Source: Arthrobacter psychrolactophilus (lineage in GTDB: Bacteria > Actinomycetota > Actinomycetes > Actinomycetales > Micrococcaceae). From it: a DNA stretch of 64,000 bases. Made by a program: the position numbers and the translations under genes. A model generated the notes under the pieces. It was not told where the DNA came from and searched no databases. It saw only the letters and a program-made list of their open reading frames with translations. Below, in pieces: positions 48,514 to 56,495 of this stretch (positions are counted from its first letter, which is position 1; the number at the start of each line of letters is the position of its first letter). Where the stretch lies: the NCBI RefSeq assembly GCF_003219795.1, contig NZ_QJVC01000011.1:32488-96487 (forward strand), written 5' to 3'.

Positions 48514-48996
48514 ATGGCTTTGAATCAACATCATTTTGAGATCAACGTTGTATGGACCGGCAATAAGGGAAGCGGTACCTCAACGTATCGGGCTTACGGC
48601 CGCGACCACACCGTTGCGGCCGTTGGGCTGCCCGTCTTGTTGGGCTCGGCGGATCGGACTTTTCACGGCGACCGCGACCGCTGGAATCCGGAGCAGCTCC
48701 TGATCACCGCCCTCACCCAGTGCCACATGCTCTCGTATCTGCACGTGGCCGTCATGCACGGAGTAGTCATCACGCGCTATGAAGACACCGCCACCGGCAC
48801 GTTAGTGGTGAACCCCGATGGCAGCGGACAGTTTTCCGAGGTCACGCTGCACCCGAAAATTCAGGTCGCCGATCCGGCCACCGAGGAGCTCGCCCTGTCC
48901 CTGCATGCGGAAGCCGCCACGAAGTGTTTCATCGCCCGCAGCGTGAACTTCCCGGTACATCACGAACCCGGACTCTTGGCCATCACCGAGGACTAA
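48514..48996 (+). CDS. OsmC family peroxiredoxin-like protein
   Basis: OsmC/Ohr proteins reduce organic hydroperoxides with two cysteines. The 160-residue protein has the first Cys in ALTQCHML and the second in ATKCFIARSVNFPV, as in OsmC. It falls in the general OsmC subgroup rather than clear Ohr. No thiol regulator (OhrR) is adjacent. Confidence 0.87.
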   Translation: MALNQHHFEINVVWTGNKGSGTSTYRAYGRDHTVAAVGLPVLLGSADRTFHGDRDRWNPEQLLITALTQCHMLSYLHVAVMHGVVITRYEDTATGTLVVNPDGSGQFSEVTLHPKIQVADPATEELALSLHAEAATKCFIARSVNFPVHHEPGLLAITED

Positions 48997-49066
48997 AAAC
49001 CACGGCGGTGCGCGTTATGGTTGGTAGAAAGCTCACCACCGCCAATGAACACAGGGTAGATTTCGC

Positions 49067-49801
49067 GTGCACACCATTACATTTCTCGGCAACCTCAATG
49101 ACAATCTCCTTGAGCACCTGGTCCTGGCCAGCATCACCATAGCCATTGGCTTCGCGGTCTGGCTGATCCTGCATTACCTGATCCGCATTGTGGTCAAGCG
49201 CGCCAAAAAAGACAACGCTATGATCGACCACCGCTCCCTGCGCTGGGCGGCCCCGGTCCTGCGCACGATTGACCCCGTGGCGCGGGCCTTAGAAAACGAG
49301 CGTCGCGTCCAGCGCGCCCGCACGATCGGCTCGCTACTGAATTCCATCCTGACCGGTGTGGTTGCCGTGGTGACCGGCTTCTACGTCTTGATTGCCTTCC
49401 AGATCAACATCGCACCGCTGTTGGCCAGCGTTGGTGTGCTCGGTATCGCCATAGGTTTTGGCTGCCAGCAGCTCATCCGAGATTTCCTCGCCGGCATCTT
49501 TATCACGATCGAGGACCAGTACGGCATTGGCGATGTCATCCAGACCAGCGAGGTCATCGGCAAGGTCGAATACGTGGGGCTGCGCATCACCCGGGTTCTC
49601 GGCGAGGATGGCACGCTGTGGTACCTGCGCAACGGTGAAATCCTCCGCCTCGGTAACCGTTCCAAGGGCAACTACCAGGCCCCAGAACCAGACCCGTCCG
49701 ACACTCTCAGTACCCCCGCCTCAGGCGCCGCTGCCCCCATGGGTGCCGGTCCGGCGTCGTCCGCCCTCGCAGCATCCGCCGACAACGAATCAGCAGAATA
49801 G
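49067..49801 (+). CDS. small mechanosensitive channel (MscS family)
   Basis: The 244-residue protein has about three transmembrane helices (about 15-40, 90-110 and the pore helix 118-145 with GVLGIAIGFGCQQLIRDFLAG) followed by the MscS beta domain with a DQYGIGDVIQ segment. It opens under membrane tension to release solutes. The C-terminal cytoplasmic region is truncated relative to E. coli MscS and ends in a Pro/Ala-rich tail. GTG at 49067 has AGGG upstream. glbO begins 8 bases after the stop. Confidence 0.87.
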   Translation: MHTITFLGNLNDNLLEHLVLASITIAIGFAVWLILHYLIRIVVKRAKKDNAMIDHRSLRWAAPVLRTIDPVARALENERRVQRARTIGSLLNSILTGVVAVVTGFYVLIAFQINIAPLLASVGVLGIAIGFGCQQLIRDFLAGIFITIEDQYGIGDVIQTSEVIGKVEYVGLRITRVLGEDGTLWYLRNGEILRLGNRSKGNYQAPEPDPSDTLSTPASGAAAPMGAGPASSALAASADNESAE

Positions 49802-49809
49802 ATACCATC

Positions 49810-50250
49810 ATGACCTCCGAACCACAGCAGATCCCCCTCACACCCGCCACTTCAGCTCCGGCTCCGGCCGAGGACTACGCGGATACTTTTTACGCCCAGA
49901 TTGGTGGGCACGAGACCTTTGCGAAGATCATTCACGTCTTTTACGAGGGCGTTGCGGCCGATCCCGTGCTGCGCGCCATGTACCCCGAGGAAGACCTCGC
50001 CCCGGCCGAGCGCCGCATGCTCATGTTCATGGAGCAGTACTGGGGCGGGCCGCGCACCTACTTGGAGGAACGCGGGCATCCGCGGCTGCGCATGCGCCAC
50101 ATGCCCTTTGCCGTGACGCCGGAGGCCCGTGATCGCTGGCTCGTAGCGATGCGCAAGGGTGTTGATGCGGCGGAGTTGTCACCCCTGCACGAGGCCACGC
50201 TCTGGGACTACCTAGAACGCGCCGCGGCGTCGCTCGTCAACTCGGCGTAA
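49810..50250 (+). CDS. glbO: group II truncated haemoglobin
   Basis: The 146-residue haem protein has FYAQIGGHETFAKI near the start, the proximal His in LRMRHMPF and the Trp of helix G (RDRWLVAM), the group II pattern. It probably handles O2, NO or peroxide. M. tuberculosis glbO also lies close to pepN. Confidence 0.94.
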   Translation: MTSEPQQIPLTPATSAPAPAEDYADTFYAQIGGHETFAKIIHVFYEGVAADPVLRAMYPEEDLAPAERRMLMFMEQYWGGPRTYLEERGHPRLRMRHMPFAVTPEARDRWLVAMRKGVDAAELSPLHEATLWDYLERAAASLVNSA

Positions 50251-50266
50251 CCCGCTCTGCGATTTT

Positions 50267-50326
50267 TGCTACCGCTCCCCATTAATGCAACAGGTAGACC
50301 TGTTGCATTAATGGGGAGCGGTAGCA
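50267..50326 (+). terminator. 28-bp perfect hairpin terminator after glbO
   Basis: Arms 50267-50294 and 50299-50326 are perfectly complementary with a 4-base loop TAGA. A T-run (TTTTTTG) follows on the plus strand. It ends the mscS-glbO transcript, and lies before the convergent 50366 gene. Confidence 0.9.
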
Positions 50327-50365
50327 TTTTTTGTTTAAGCCCGACGGCGGACCCTCACCTAAGTC

Positions 50366-51034
50366 TTAGAGAACGGACTTGGGGCGAACCAAGATGTGGC
50401 CGCGGGCTGAGCTCAGGCGCAACCACTTGTGGGAGCTAAAGAGAGTCGCACTTTCGCCCGGGGCAACGAAGCCCAGCGCGTAGGCGGCAAAGGCCGCGCC
50501 GCCGGGAACCTCGCCGGGGATGCCATCCATGGGCCGGCCCCACACGGAGGCCCGGATGTTGTTGACCAGCAGGGCGCCCGGGTTCACGGGGATGATCTGG
50601 CCAATCTCCTGAACACCGGCCTTCGCCACGGCGATGAGGCTATCCGCCGAAACCGTGCCCAGCTCCTGCCAGGCACCGCGCGGCGCGCTGACGGCAGCCC
50701 AGGATTCATTGACCGTCATGGGCGGCACGGGCAGGCGAACGTCGTCGGCCTCCATACGCGCCAGACGATCGGCGACCGAGGCGAGTGAGACCGTCACATC
50801 AAGGGTCGACGGCGTGGCCAGGGCCATGGTGCGCAAGCCCAGAATCGTAGGGGTTCCCTCCCCCAAAAGCTTCGCCCGCATGACGCACACGTACGCCGCG
50901 AGAACGTTACCGGCCCCCTGAAGGCGGATGGCGCCGTCGTCCGCGGTGCGAGCCCGCGTGACAAAGGTGCGCAGATCAGCAACGGTGCCGGCGTCGTCGA
51001 GGAGCAATTCATCGGTGTGGGTTGCTGTCGACAT
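50366..51034 (-). CDS. conserved hypothetical protein, 222 residues
   Basis: I do not recognise a named domain. The protein is mixed alpha/beta and soluble, with no signal peptide or helix long enough for a membrane. Regions such as RLQGAGNVLAAYVCVMRAKLLGEGTPT and the Trp-rich KWLRLSSARGH look conserved. Its ATG shares one base with the stop of the thioesterase gene upstream, so a role near acyl-CoA metabolism is possible. Function not assigned. Confidence 0.75.
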   Translation of the reverse strand: MSTATHTDELLLDDAGTVADLRTFVTRARTADDGAIRLQGAGNVLAAYVCVMRAKLLGEGTPTILGLRTMALATPSTLDVTVSLASVADRLARMEADDVRLPVPPMTVNESWAAVSAPRGAWQELGTVSADSLIAVAKAGVQEIGQIIPVNPGALLVNNIRASVWGRPMDGIPGEVPGGAAFAAYALGFVAPGESATLFSSHKWLRLSSARGHILVRPKSVL

Positions 51035-51525
51035 TAGCTATTTCCTTCGGAAGTGGCGGAGGTACTGGGGCGGGCGGCGCCGCGTTTGAAGGGCACGGGC
51101 TCGCCAATCCAGGCTTCGAGGGCCGTGCGCTGCTCATCGCTAAGACGGACGGGTCGCCCGGTGGTGCGGGAGACCAGGACCATGGAGGTGGCGGCTTGGG
51201 CGAACACGATCGACTCATCGGATTCGGTGATGGAGTATCCGAAGTCGAAGCTCGAACCACCAATGTTGGTGACCCAAATGTTGACGTAGATGGGCGTGGG
51301 GCGGAAGGCTATGGGCGCCAGGTACTCAATTTCATGCCGGCCCACCAGGGTGAACAAGTCACTGCCCACGAGGCTTTGGAAGGTGCCGCCGCCGGGTAGT
51401 TCGGCGTAGGTCATTTGGACGCGGGCATCCTCAAGATATTGCAGGAAGACAACGTTATTGACGTGGTTGTAGGCGTCAATGTCGCCGAAACGGATTTGCT
51501 GTGAGATTTGAATGCCAGGTGCCAT
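51034..51525 (-). CDS. acyl-CoA thioesterase, hotdog fold (4HBT type)
   Basis: The 163-residue protein has the 4-hydroxybenzoyl-CoA thioesterase-like pattern: FGDIDAYNHVNNVVFLQYLEDAR near the start contains the catalytic Asp and conserved HVNN. It hydrolyses acyl-CoA esters in the cytoplasm; chain-length preference is unknown. It is divergent from the tesB-like gene, 135 bases away. Confidence 0.9.
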   Translation of the reverse strand: MAPGIQISQQIRFGDIDAYNHVNNVVFLQYLEDARVQMTYAELPGGGTFQSLVGSDLFTLVGRHEIEYLAPIAFRPTPIYVNIWVTNIGGSSFDFGYSITESDESIVFAQAATSMVLVSRTTGRPVRLSDEQRTALEAWIGEPVPFKRGAARPSTSATSEGNS

Positions 51526-51660
51526 GCCTCCATCATCTCAAAGCGGCAGGGGCGCCACCAATCGACGCTGGTATCGACTGCGTCACTTCCCTGCCTTTGT
51601 GCGGAATCCGGCCGGAGCGCCTATTTGCCGCGACGTCTATCGACACATAGAGTCACGTCT

Positions 51661-52566
51661 ATGAATGAGAGCGCAATGAAGAGCGACCCCATGGAGTCGC
51701 TCCTACGAATATTGGACCTTTCCGATTCTGGCGGAGCCCAGACCGATGAAAGTATTTTTGTCGGGCACGGTGATGCCAATGCGCCCATGAAACGACTTTT
51801 TGGTGGGCAGGTCCTGGCACAGTCGGTGGTGGCTGCGGCGCGCACGGTCGACAGTGACCATTTGGTGCATTCCATGCACGGGTATTTTTTGCGCCCAGGT
51901 GACGCAGCTTCCCCGCTGACCTTTGGTGTCCAGCGTTTGCGTGATGGGCGTTCTTTCTCGGCTCGTCGCACCCACGCCTATCAGGCTGGCGTGCCGATCC
52001 TGTCGATGATTGCCTCGTTCCAGCGGCCTGACAGCGGCATTGAACATCAGGAGAGCATGCCGACCGGCATTCCTGGTCCTGAGACACTTCCTACCTCGGC
52101 TGAGCTGCTGGGCGGCATCAATCATCCCGTGGCGAAGTCCTGGGCGCATGATCGGCCGTTCGACATTCGCCACGTGGGCTCCGATGTGTACTTTGACGTC
52201 AAGGGCGAGAAGGTCGCGCATCAGGCGCTGTGGCTCAAGACCCTCGGTGCCATGCCCTCGGATCAAAATCTGCACCGTGCCGCCCTGGCGTACGCCAGCG
52301 ACTACACGCTGCTGGAGCCCTCGCTGCGCCGTCACGGAATCCACTGGTCCATGCCGGGCATCAGTGTGGCCAGCCTGGATCATGCCATGTGGTGGCACCG
52401 TCCCGTACAGGTCGACGACTGGTTGCTCTACGTTTCCGAATCCCCCAGTGCCTCCGAGGCCCGTGGCCTGAATCTGGGACGTTTTTACAACCGCGACGGC
52501 GTGTTGGTCGCCTCGGTTGCGCAAGAAGGCATGATCCGTGTTCCTGATGGGCTCCTCGACGAGTAG
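51661..52566 (+). CDS. acyl-CoA thioesterase II (TesB type)
   Basis: The 301-residue double-hotdog thioesterase has LFGGQVLAQSVVAA near the N-terminus and HGYFLRPGD plus the C-terminal DWLLYVSESPS segment of TesB. ATG 51661 is my best start, giving MNESAMKSDPMESLLR; alternatives at 51676 or 51691 would remove 5-10 residues, and none has a good Shine-Dalgarno. It hydrolyses medium to long acyl-CoAs. Confidence 0.88.
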   Translation: MNESAMKSDPMESLLRILDLSDSGGAQTDESIFVGHGDANAPMKRLFGGQVLAQSVVAAARTVDSDHLVHSMHGYFLRPGDAASPLTFGVQRLRDGRSFSARRTHAYQAGVPILSMIASFQRPDSGIEHQESMPTGIPGPETLPTSAELLGGINHPVAKSWAHDRPFDIRHVGSDVYFDVKGEKVAHQALWLKTLGAMPSDQNLHRAALAYASDYTLLEPSLRRHGIHWSMPGISVASLDHAMWWHRPVQVDDWLLYVSESPSASEARGLNLGRFYNRDGVLVASVAQEGMIRVPDGLLDE

Positions 52567-52606
52567 AGCTACGTCCCGGCGTTGTCAGCCGTTGACTTGG
52601 CACATA

Positions 52607-52635
52607 ACGCCGTTCTGAACGATTTAGAACGGCGT
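52607..52635 (+). terminator. hairpin after tesB-like gene
   Basis: ACGCCGTTCT and AGAACGGCGT form a 10-bp perfect stem 40 bases after the stop, without a T-run. Confidence 0.5.
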
Positions 52636-52675
52636 GACGTGACGACTCAAGCTGTCTTCGTGCCGCGCTAAATCG

Positions 52676-52712
52676 AAAAATGGCCGGACCCCAAAAGGGT
52701 CCGGCCATTTTT
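52676..52712. terminator. bidirectional terminator between tesB-like and ettA
   Basis: AAAAATGGCCGGACCC and GGGTCCGGCCATTTTT form a 16-bp perfect stem with a 5-base loop. It ends in T-runs on both strands and serves both convergent genes. Confidence 0.93.
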
Positions 52713-52748
52713 ATGGGTCCACGCGCTCTGGACCCCTGCGATTGGGGA

Positions 52749-54431
52749 TTAGTCGCGGGTCAGGCGGCGGTGGGTAACGCGGTGCGGACGAGCCGCATCG
52801 GCACCCAAACGCTCAACCTTGTTTTCCTCGTAGGAATCGAAGTTACCCTCGAACCAGTGCCAGTTGGCCGGGTTCTCATCGGTGCCTTCATAGGCGAGGA
52901 TGTGGGTAGCGATTCGGTCCAGGAACCAGCGATCGTGCGAGACCACAACGGCACAGCCGGGAAATTCCAGCAGAGCGTTTTCAAGGCTGCTGAGGGTTTC
53001 CACGTCGAGGTCGTTAGTAGGCTCATCCAAAAGCAAGAGGTTTCCACCCTGCTTGAGGGTCAGCGCCAAGTTCAGGCGGTTACGCTCACCACCGGAGAGC
53101 ACGCCTGCCTTCTTCTGCTGATCCGGGCCCTTGAAGCCGAAGGCGGCAACGTAGGCGCGTGACGGCATTTCAACCTGGCCGACCTGGATGAAGTCGAGTC
53201 CGTCGGACACCACTTCCCACAGGGTCTTGTCGGGATCGATTCCGCCACGGCTCTGATCAGCGTAGGAGATCTTGACCGATTCGCCGACCTTGAGGCTTCC
53301 GCCGTCGAGCTCTTCCAAACCAACGATGGTCTTGAAGAGCGTGGACTTACCAACACCGTTGGGGCCAATGACGCCAACAATGCCGTTGCGGGGAAGGGTG
53401 AAGCTCAGACCGTCGATCAGCACGCGGCCGTCGAAGCCCTTCTGCAGGTTCTCGGCTTCAAGCACGATGCCACCCAGGCGCGGGCCCGGCGGGATCTGAA
53501 TTTCTTCGAAGTCGAGCTTACGGGTGCGGTCTGCTTCAGCAGCCATCTCCTCGTAGCGAGCAAGACGAGCCTTGGACTTGGTCTGACGGCCCTTGGCGTT
53601 GGAGCGTACCCACTCGAGTTCTTCAGTGAGACGCTTCGCCATCTTGGCGTCCTTCTTGCCCTGAACTTCCAGACGAGCGCGCTTCTTCTCCAGGTAAGTA
53701 GAGTAGTTGCCCTCGTAGGGGTACAGGTGACCGCGGTCGACTTCGGCAATCCATTCGGCCACGTGGTCGAGGAAGTACCTATCGTGAGTCACGGCCAAAA
53801 CGGCGCCAGCGTAGCTCTTGAGGTGCTGTTCCAACCAGTTCACGGACTCAGCATCCAAGTGGTTAGTAGGCTCATCGAGGAGCAACAGGTCAGGCTTCTG
53901 CAGCAGAAGCTTACACAGTGCAACACGACGGCGCTCACCACCGGAGAGGACCGTTACATCGGAGTCTCCCGGGGGGCACTGAAGTGCGTCCATGGCCTGC
54001 TCGAGCTGGGAATCAATGTCCCAAGCATCGGCAGCATCAATGGCTTCCTGCAGCTTGCCCATTTCCTCGAGAAGAACGTCGAAGTCAGCATCGGGGCTGG
54101 CCATTTCTTCGGAGATCTCGTTGTAACGGGTGATCTTTGCGTAGATCTCGCCAACGCCTTCTTGGACGTTTCCAAGAACGGTCTTCTCCTCGTTCAGCGG
54201 CGGCTCCTGGAGCAAAATGCCCACAGTGTAGCCGGGGCTCAAGCGAGCGTCACCGTTCGAGGGAGTGTCCAAGCCAGCCATGATCTTCAAGATGGTGGAC
54301 TTACCGGCACCATTGGGCCCTACGACACCAATCTTGGCGCCCGGGTAGAAAGACATGCTTACGTTGTCAAGAATGAGTTTTTCGCCAACAGCCTTGCGGG
54401 CATTGGACATCGTATAAATAAATTCCGCCAT
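52749..54431 (-). CDS. ettA: energy-dependent translational throttle protein EttA (ABC-F)
   Basis: This ABC-F ATPase binds the ribosomal E site and gates the first elongation step by ATP/ADP ratio. The 560-residue protein has two ABC domains (Walker A GPNGAGKST near 40 and GPNGVGKST near 365; LSGGERRR and LSGGERNR signatures) joined by a basic linker. Start ATG 54431 (MAEFIYTMSNARK) matches the family; the frame upstream adds 12 unconserved residues. Confidence 0.95.
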   Translation of the reverse strand: MAEFIYTMSNARKAVGEKLILDNVSMSFYPGAKIGVVGPNGAGKSTILKIMAGLDTPSNGDARLSPGYTVGILLQEPPLNEEKTVLGNVQEGVGEIYAKITRYNEISEEMASPDADFDVLLEEMGKLQEAIDAADAWDIDSQLEQAMDALQCPPGDSDVTVLSGGERRRVALCKLLLQKPDLLLLDEPTNHLDAESVNWLEQHLKSYAGAVLAVTHDRYFLDHVAEWIAEVDRGHLYPYEGNYSTYLEKKRARLEVQGKKDAKMAKRLTEELEWVRSNAKGRQTKSKARLARYEEMAAEADRTRKLDFEEIQIPPGPRLGGIVLEAENLQKGFDGRVLIDGLSFTLPRNGIVGVIGPNGVGKSTLFKTIVGLEELDGGSLKVGESVKISYADQSRGGIDPDKTLWEVVSDGLDFIQVGQVEMPSRAYVAAFGFKGPDQQKKAGVLSGGERNRLNLALTLKQGGNLLLLDEPTNDLDVETLSSLENALLEFPGCAVVVSHDRWFLDRIATHILAYEGTDENPANWHWFEGNFDSYEENKVERLGADAARPHRVTHRRLTRD

Positions 54432-54516
54432 ACCCCCAAGGTTAGTGGGTATAGGCATATATCTCACATTCGCGACCTCGAAAGTGAGGAACGCGGTACT
54501 CCCGGTCCAAAGCGGG

Positions 54517-55005
54517 CTAGTGAACGTCTCCTACAAAGCAACGTCCCGATGCCAAAACAGGGAGGATTGTGACGGCCACTTCTCCGCTGCGAACCTGGCC
54601 AATAACGCATTCTTTATCCACGAGCGTTGCCGCTTCAATGGCATCCACGGCCAGACCGGTGGGCGTAATATCCACGGAAACCTCGACATTTTCTGCCATC
54701 GCACCCGCCTCAACCATGGCTTGCATGACTTGTTCGCGACTAGGCGCCTTTGTGACAGCCGCAAGATTCTCCAGCGTGTCTTTGACCTTGATCTGAAGTT
54801 CCTGCGCTGCGGTCTTGACCTCCGGAGCCGCCGAGGCCAGTGTTTCCTCTGGCACAGCCGCGGGCGTGGTGCTTTCGGTGGTTGCCGAGGAGCCAACCGG
54901 AAGCAATGAACAGCCCCCAAGCACCATGGAACTTGCCAGCAGGGCCACCGCACCAACGACGTGCAAGCGCGCACGAGTCTCGGTGGACTGGCGGCGGGAT
55001 GTCAT
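54517..55005 (-). CDS. putative lipoprotein, unknown function
   Basis: The 162-residue protein (from ATG 55005) has basic residues, a hydrophobic segment and the lipobox LGGC (about 30-33), so it should be lipid-anchored on the outer face of the membrane. The mature part has a Thr/Ala-rich linker and a soluble domain ending in GRCFVGDVH. It resembles the DUF6993 type found in related genera. Other starts at 55041 (ATG) or 55020 (GTG) would lengthen the n-region by up to 12 residues and cannot be excluded. Confidence 0.75.
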   Translation of the reverse strand: MTSRRQSTETRARLHVVGAVALLASSMVLGGCSLLPVGSSATTESTTPAAVPEETLASAAPEVKTAAQELQIKVKDTLENLAAVTKAPSREQVMQAMVEAGAMAENVEVSVDITPTGLAVDAIEAATLVDKECVIGQVRSGEVAVTILPVLASGRCFVGDVH

Positions 55006-55062
55006 CTTTTCCAAAGTCACCCCGCCATTCTGCCATGTCACTCTTGCAATCCGATGTGGGTG

Positions 55063-55692
55063 CTAGTACGGCACGGATTCACTTATCTCGCCAGTCTCAG
55101 AATCGACGCTCTCCCCCGACTCCAATACTTCATCGTCATCGGAGTCTTCCTCGTCTGATGTGTCTTGGGGATCATCATTGGTCAACGCAGCGGCGAGGTC
55201 ATGATCGGCGTCGTCCAGGTCGTCCGTTTCACCCTCAGGATCTTCACCAGGCAAGTAGCCGGGCGCTTGCCGCCCCTCCGACGCCGGAGCATTGAACCCT
55301 CTCGATTCGTCAGGTGCGGCCACCGGATGTGCACTGACCATGCGGGTGAAGTGAGCCGAACCAAACTTGAGATCCGGGCCGATGGAGTCCGCTTCAATTT
55401 CCACACTGGTGCCCTTTGTTCCGTCTGGCCGCAAATATGTCCTGATGTTCAGCCTTCCCACTACGATGATGCGATCGCCCTTGCGAAGTGAGACAACCGA
55501 GTTTGCCGCCAATGAACGGAAGGTGGTGACCCGATACCAGTTCGTGGGCCCATCGCCCCAGGTATTGGTAATGGGATCCTTGATCGAATCCGCAGACCCC
55601 ATGCGGAACTTGCCCATTGCGACACCCTTTTGAGTGGTGCTCATCTCAAAATCTGAGCTAACGAACCCCTGAACAGTGATGCGGTTTGCCAT
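55063..55692 (-). CDS. ssb: single-stranded DNA-binding protein (accessory SSB paralogue)
   Basis: The 209-residue protein starts with an OB fold (about 1-115; ITVQGFVSSDFEM, WYRVTTFRSLAANSVVSLRKGDRIIVVGRL). The long acidic tail ends VPY rather than the canonical IPF tip that recruits repair proteins. It is therefore probably a secondary SSB, the main ssb being the one beside rpsF-rpsR elsewhere. ATG 55692 (MANRITVQGF) matches the family start. It sits 57 bases upstream of the lipoprotein gene. Confidence 0.87.
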   Translation of the reverse strand: MANRITVQGFVSSDFEMSTTQKGVAMGKFRMGSADSIKDPITNTWGDGPTNWYRVTTFRSLAANSVVSLRKGDRIIVVGRLNIRTYLRPDGTKGTSVEIEADSIGPDLKFGSAHFTRMVSAHPVAAPDESRGFNAPASEGRQAPGYLPGEDPEGETDDLDDADHDLAAALTNDDPQDTSDEEDSDDDEVLESGESVDSETGEISESVPY

Positions 55693-55878
55693 GGCCTTGC
55701 CTTTCGAAGTGCCGCTGCTGCGGTGGTATTGACGTACTTCCAGCAAACGCCCATGCGATGCTTCCCGGTAGAGCCCATAAGCGTTTTGGGGGCAACTCAG
55801 GAGGGCAACTAACCTGTGGAGGAAGAGATAATGCAATAAACCTGATAATTTAGATGCGGCTCTGTAACTAAGAGCCAC

Positions 55879-55951
55879 GCCTCGGTAGCTCAGCGGATAG
55901 AGCAGGAGCCTTCTAATCTCTTGGTCGTGGGTTCAATTCCCGCCCGGGGCA
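55879..55951 (+). tRNA. tRNA-Arg(TCT)
   Basis: This is a 73-nt cloverleaf on the plus strand: acceptor GCCTCGG/CCGGGGC (with a U4:G69 wobble), T-stem GTGGG/CCCGC and loop CTTCTAA giving anticodon TCT. The anticodon stem GGAGC/TCTCT has a C31-U39 mismatch. CCA is not encoded. Its 3' end and terminator are partly duplicated at 63199-63273. Confidence 0.93.
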
Positions 55952-55994
55952 CAAAGGGCCTCTGACCTGCGGTTATGTTCCGCAGGTCAGAGGC
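55925..55994 (+). repeat. left copy of the tRNA-end/terminator direct repeat (candidate attL)
   Basis: The tRNA-Arg 3' half and terminator match the right copy in layout. The longest exact match is 19 bp, GCCTCTGACCTGCGGTTAT, at 55958-55976 and 63237-63255. The T-loop and acceptor parts are similar but not identical. Confidence 0.6.
55958..55994 (+). terminator. tRNA-Arg terminator
   Basis: GCCTCTGACCTGCGG and CCGCAGGTCAGAGGC form a 15-bp perfect stem followed by ATTT, 6 bases after the tRNA. A near copy occurs at 63237-63273. Confidence 0.85.
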
Positions 55995-56454
55995 ATTTAA
56001 CGCCAAAAACGGCCCAAGTCACGTTTTTGCTCACGTTATCAGACGAACTATTGCTCGGAAGTTATTCTGCACGGCAACCAAAATCGGCCCGAAACCTGGT
56101 GAAGGAATCCCCCGGAGTCCTTCCGACTCCTGCTAAAGACTGTCAAAAACAGTCACTATGCACCAATGCCGACCGCCTGCCAACGGACCCAATTATTAGG
56201 CCCTCCGATCGTCCCACCCGCGGCACTGGACAACGTCAGCGAGCAAGAATCCAGTCTGCTTGATGGCTACAAAATCGCCCAGAAGCATCGACCTTCCAGC
56301 TCACGCAATGCGGCAATTGCCCCTCAAATGGGTTAGCCACCCAGCGGCCACGGCTGCCCGTTCCTGGCAGATTTTCATCCCTTCAGACTGAACCCCAAGC
56401 CAACCCGTAACCAGAGCGGCCACACGCGCACGTTCGAAGGGACTTCTGCTATAT
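55995..56454. other. gene-free 460-bp left margin of the candidate island
   Basis: No ORF with coding character or family match is present. It contains CGCCAAAAACGGCC (56001-56014) and TCACGTTTTTGCTCACGTT (56019-56037), both with counterparts near the right end, and otherwise looks like decayed sequence. Confidence 0.5.
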
Positions 56455-56476
56455 TAGGTGCAATAGTTCGCACCTA
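56455..56476 (+). promoter_or_regulatory. candidate ArsR-family operator
   Basis: TAGGTGC (56455-56461) and GCACCTA (56470-56476) form a perfect 7-bp inverted repeat with an 8-bp spacer. It overlaps a TATATT box (56450-56455) that could be the -10 of the exporter gene. The site lies 20-41 bases before the MFS start, a normal place for ArsR repression. Confidence 0.6.
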
Positions 56477-56495
56477 TGCACGCGATTGGTCCTTT

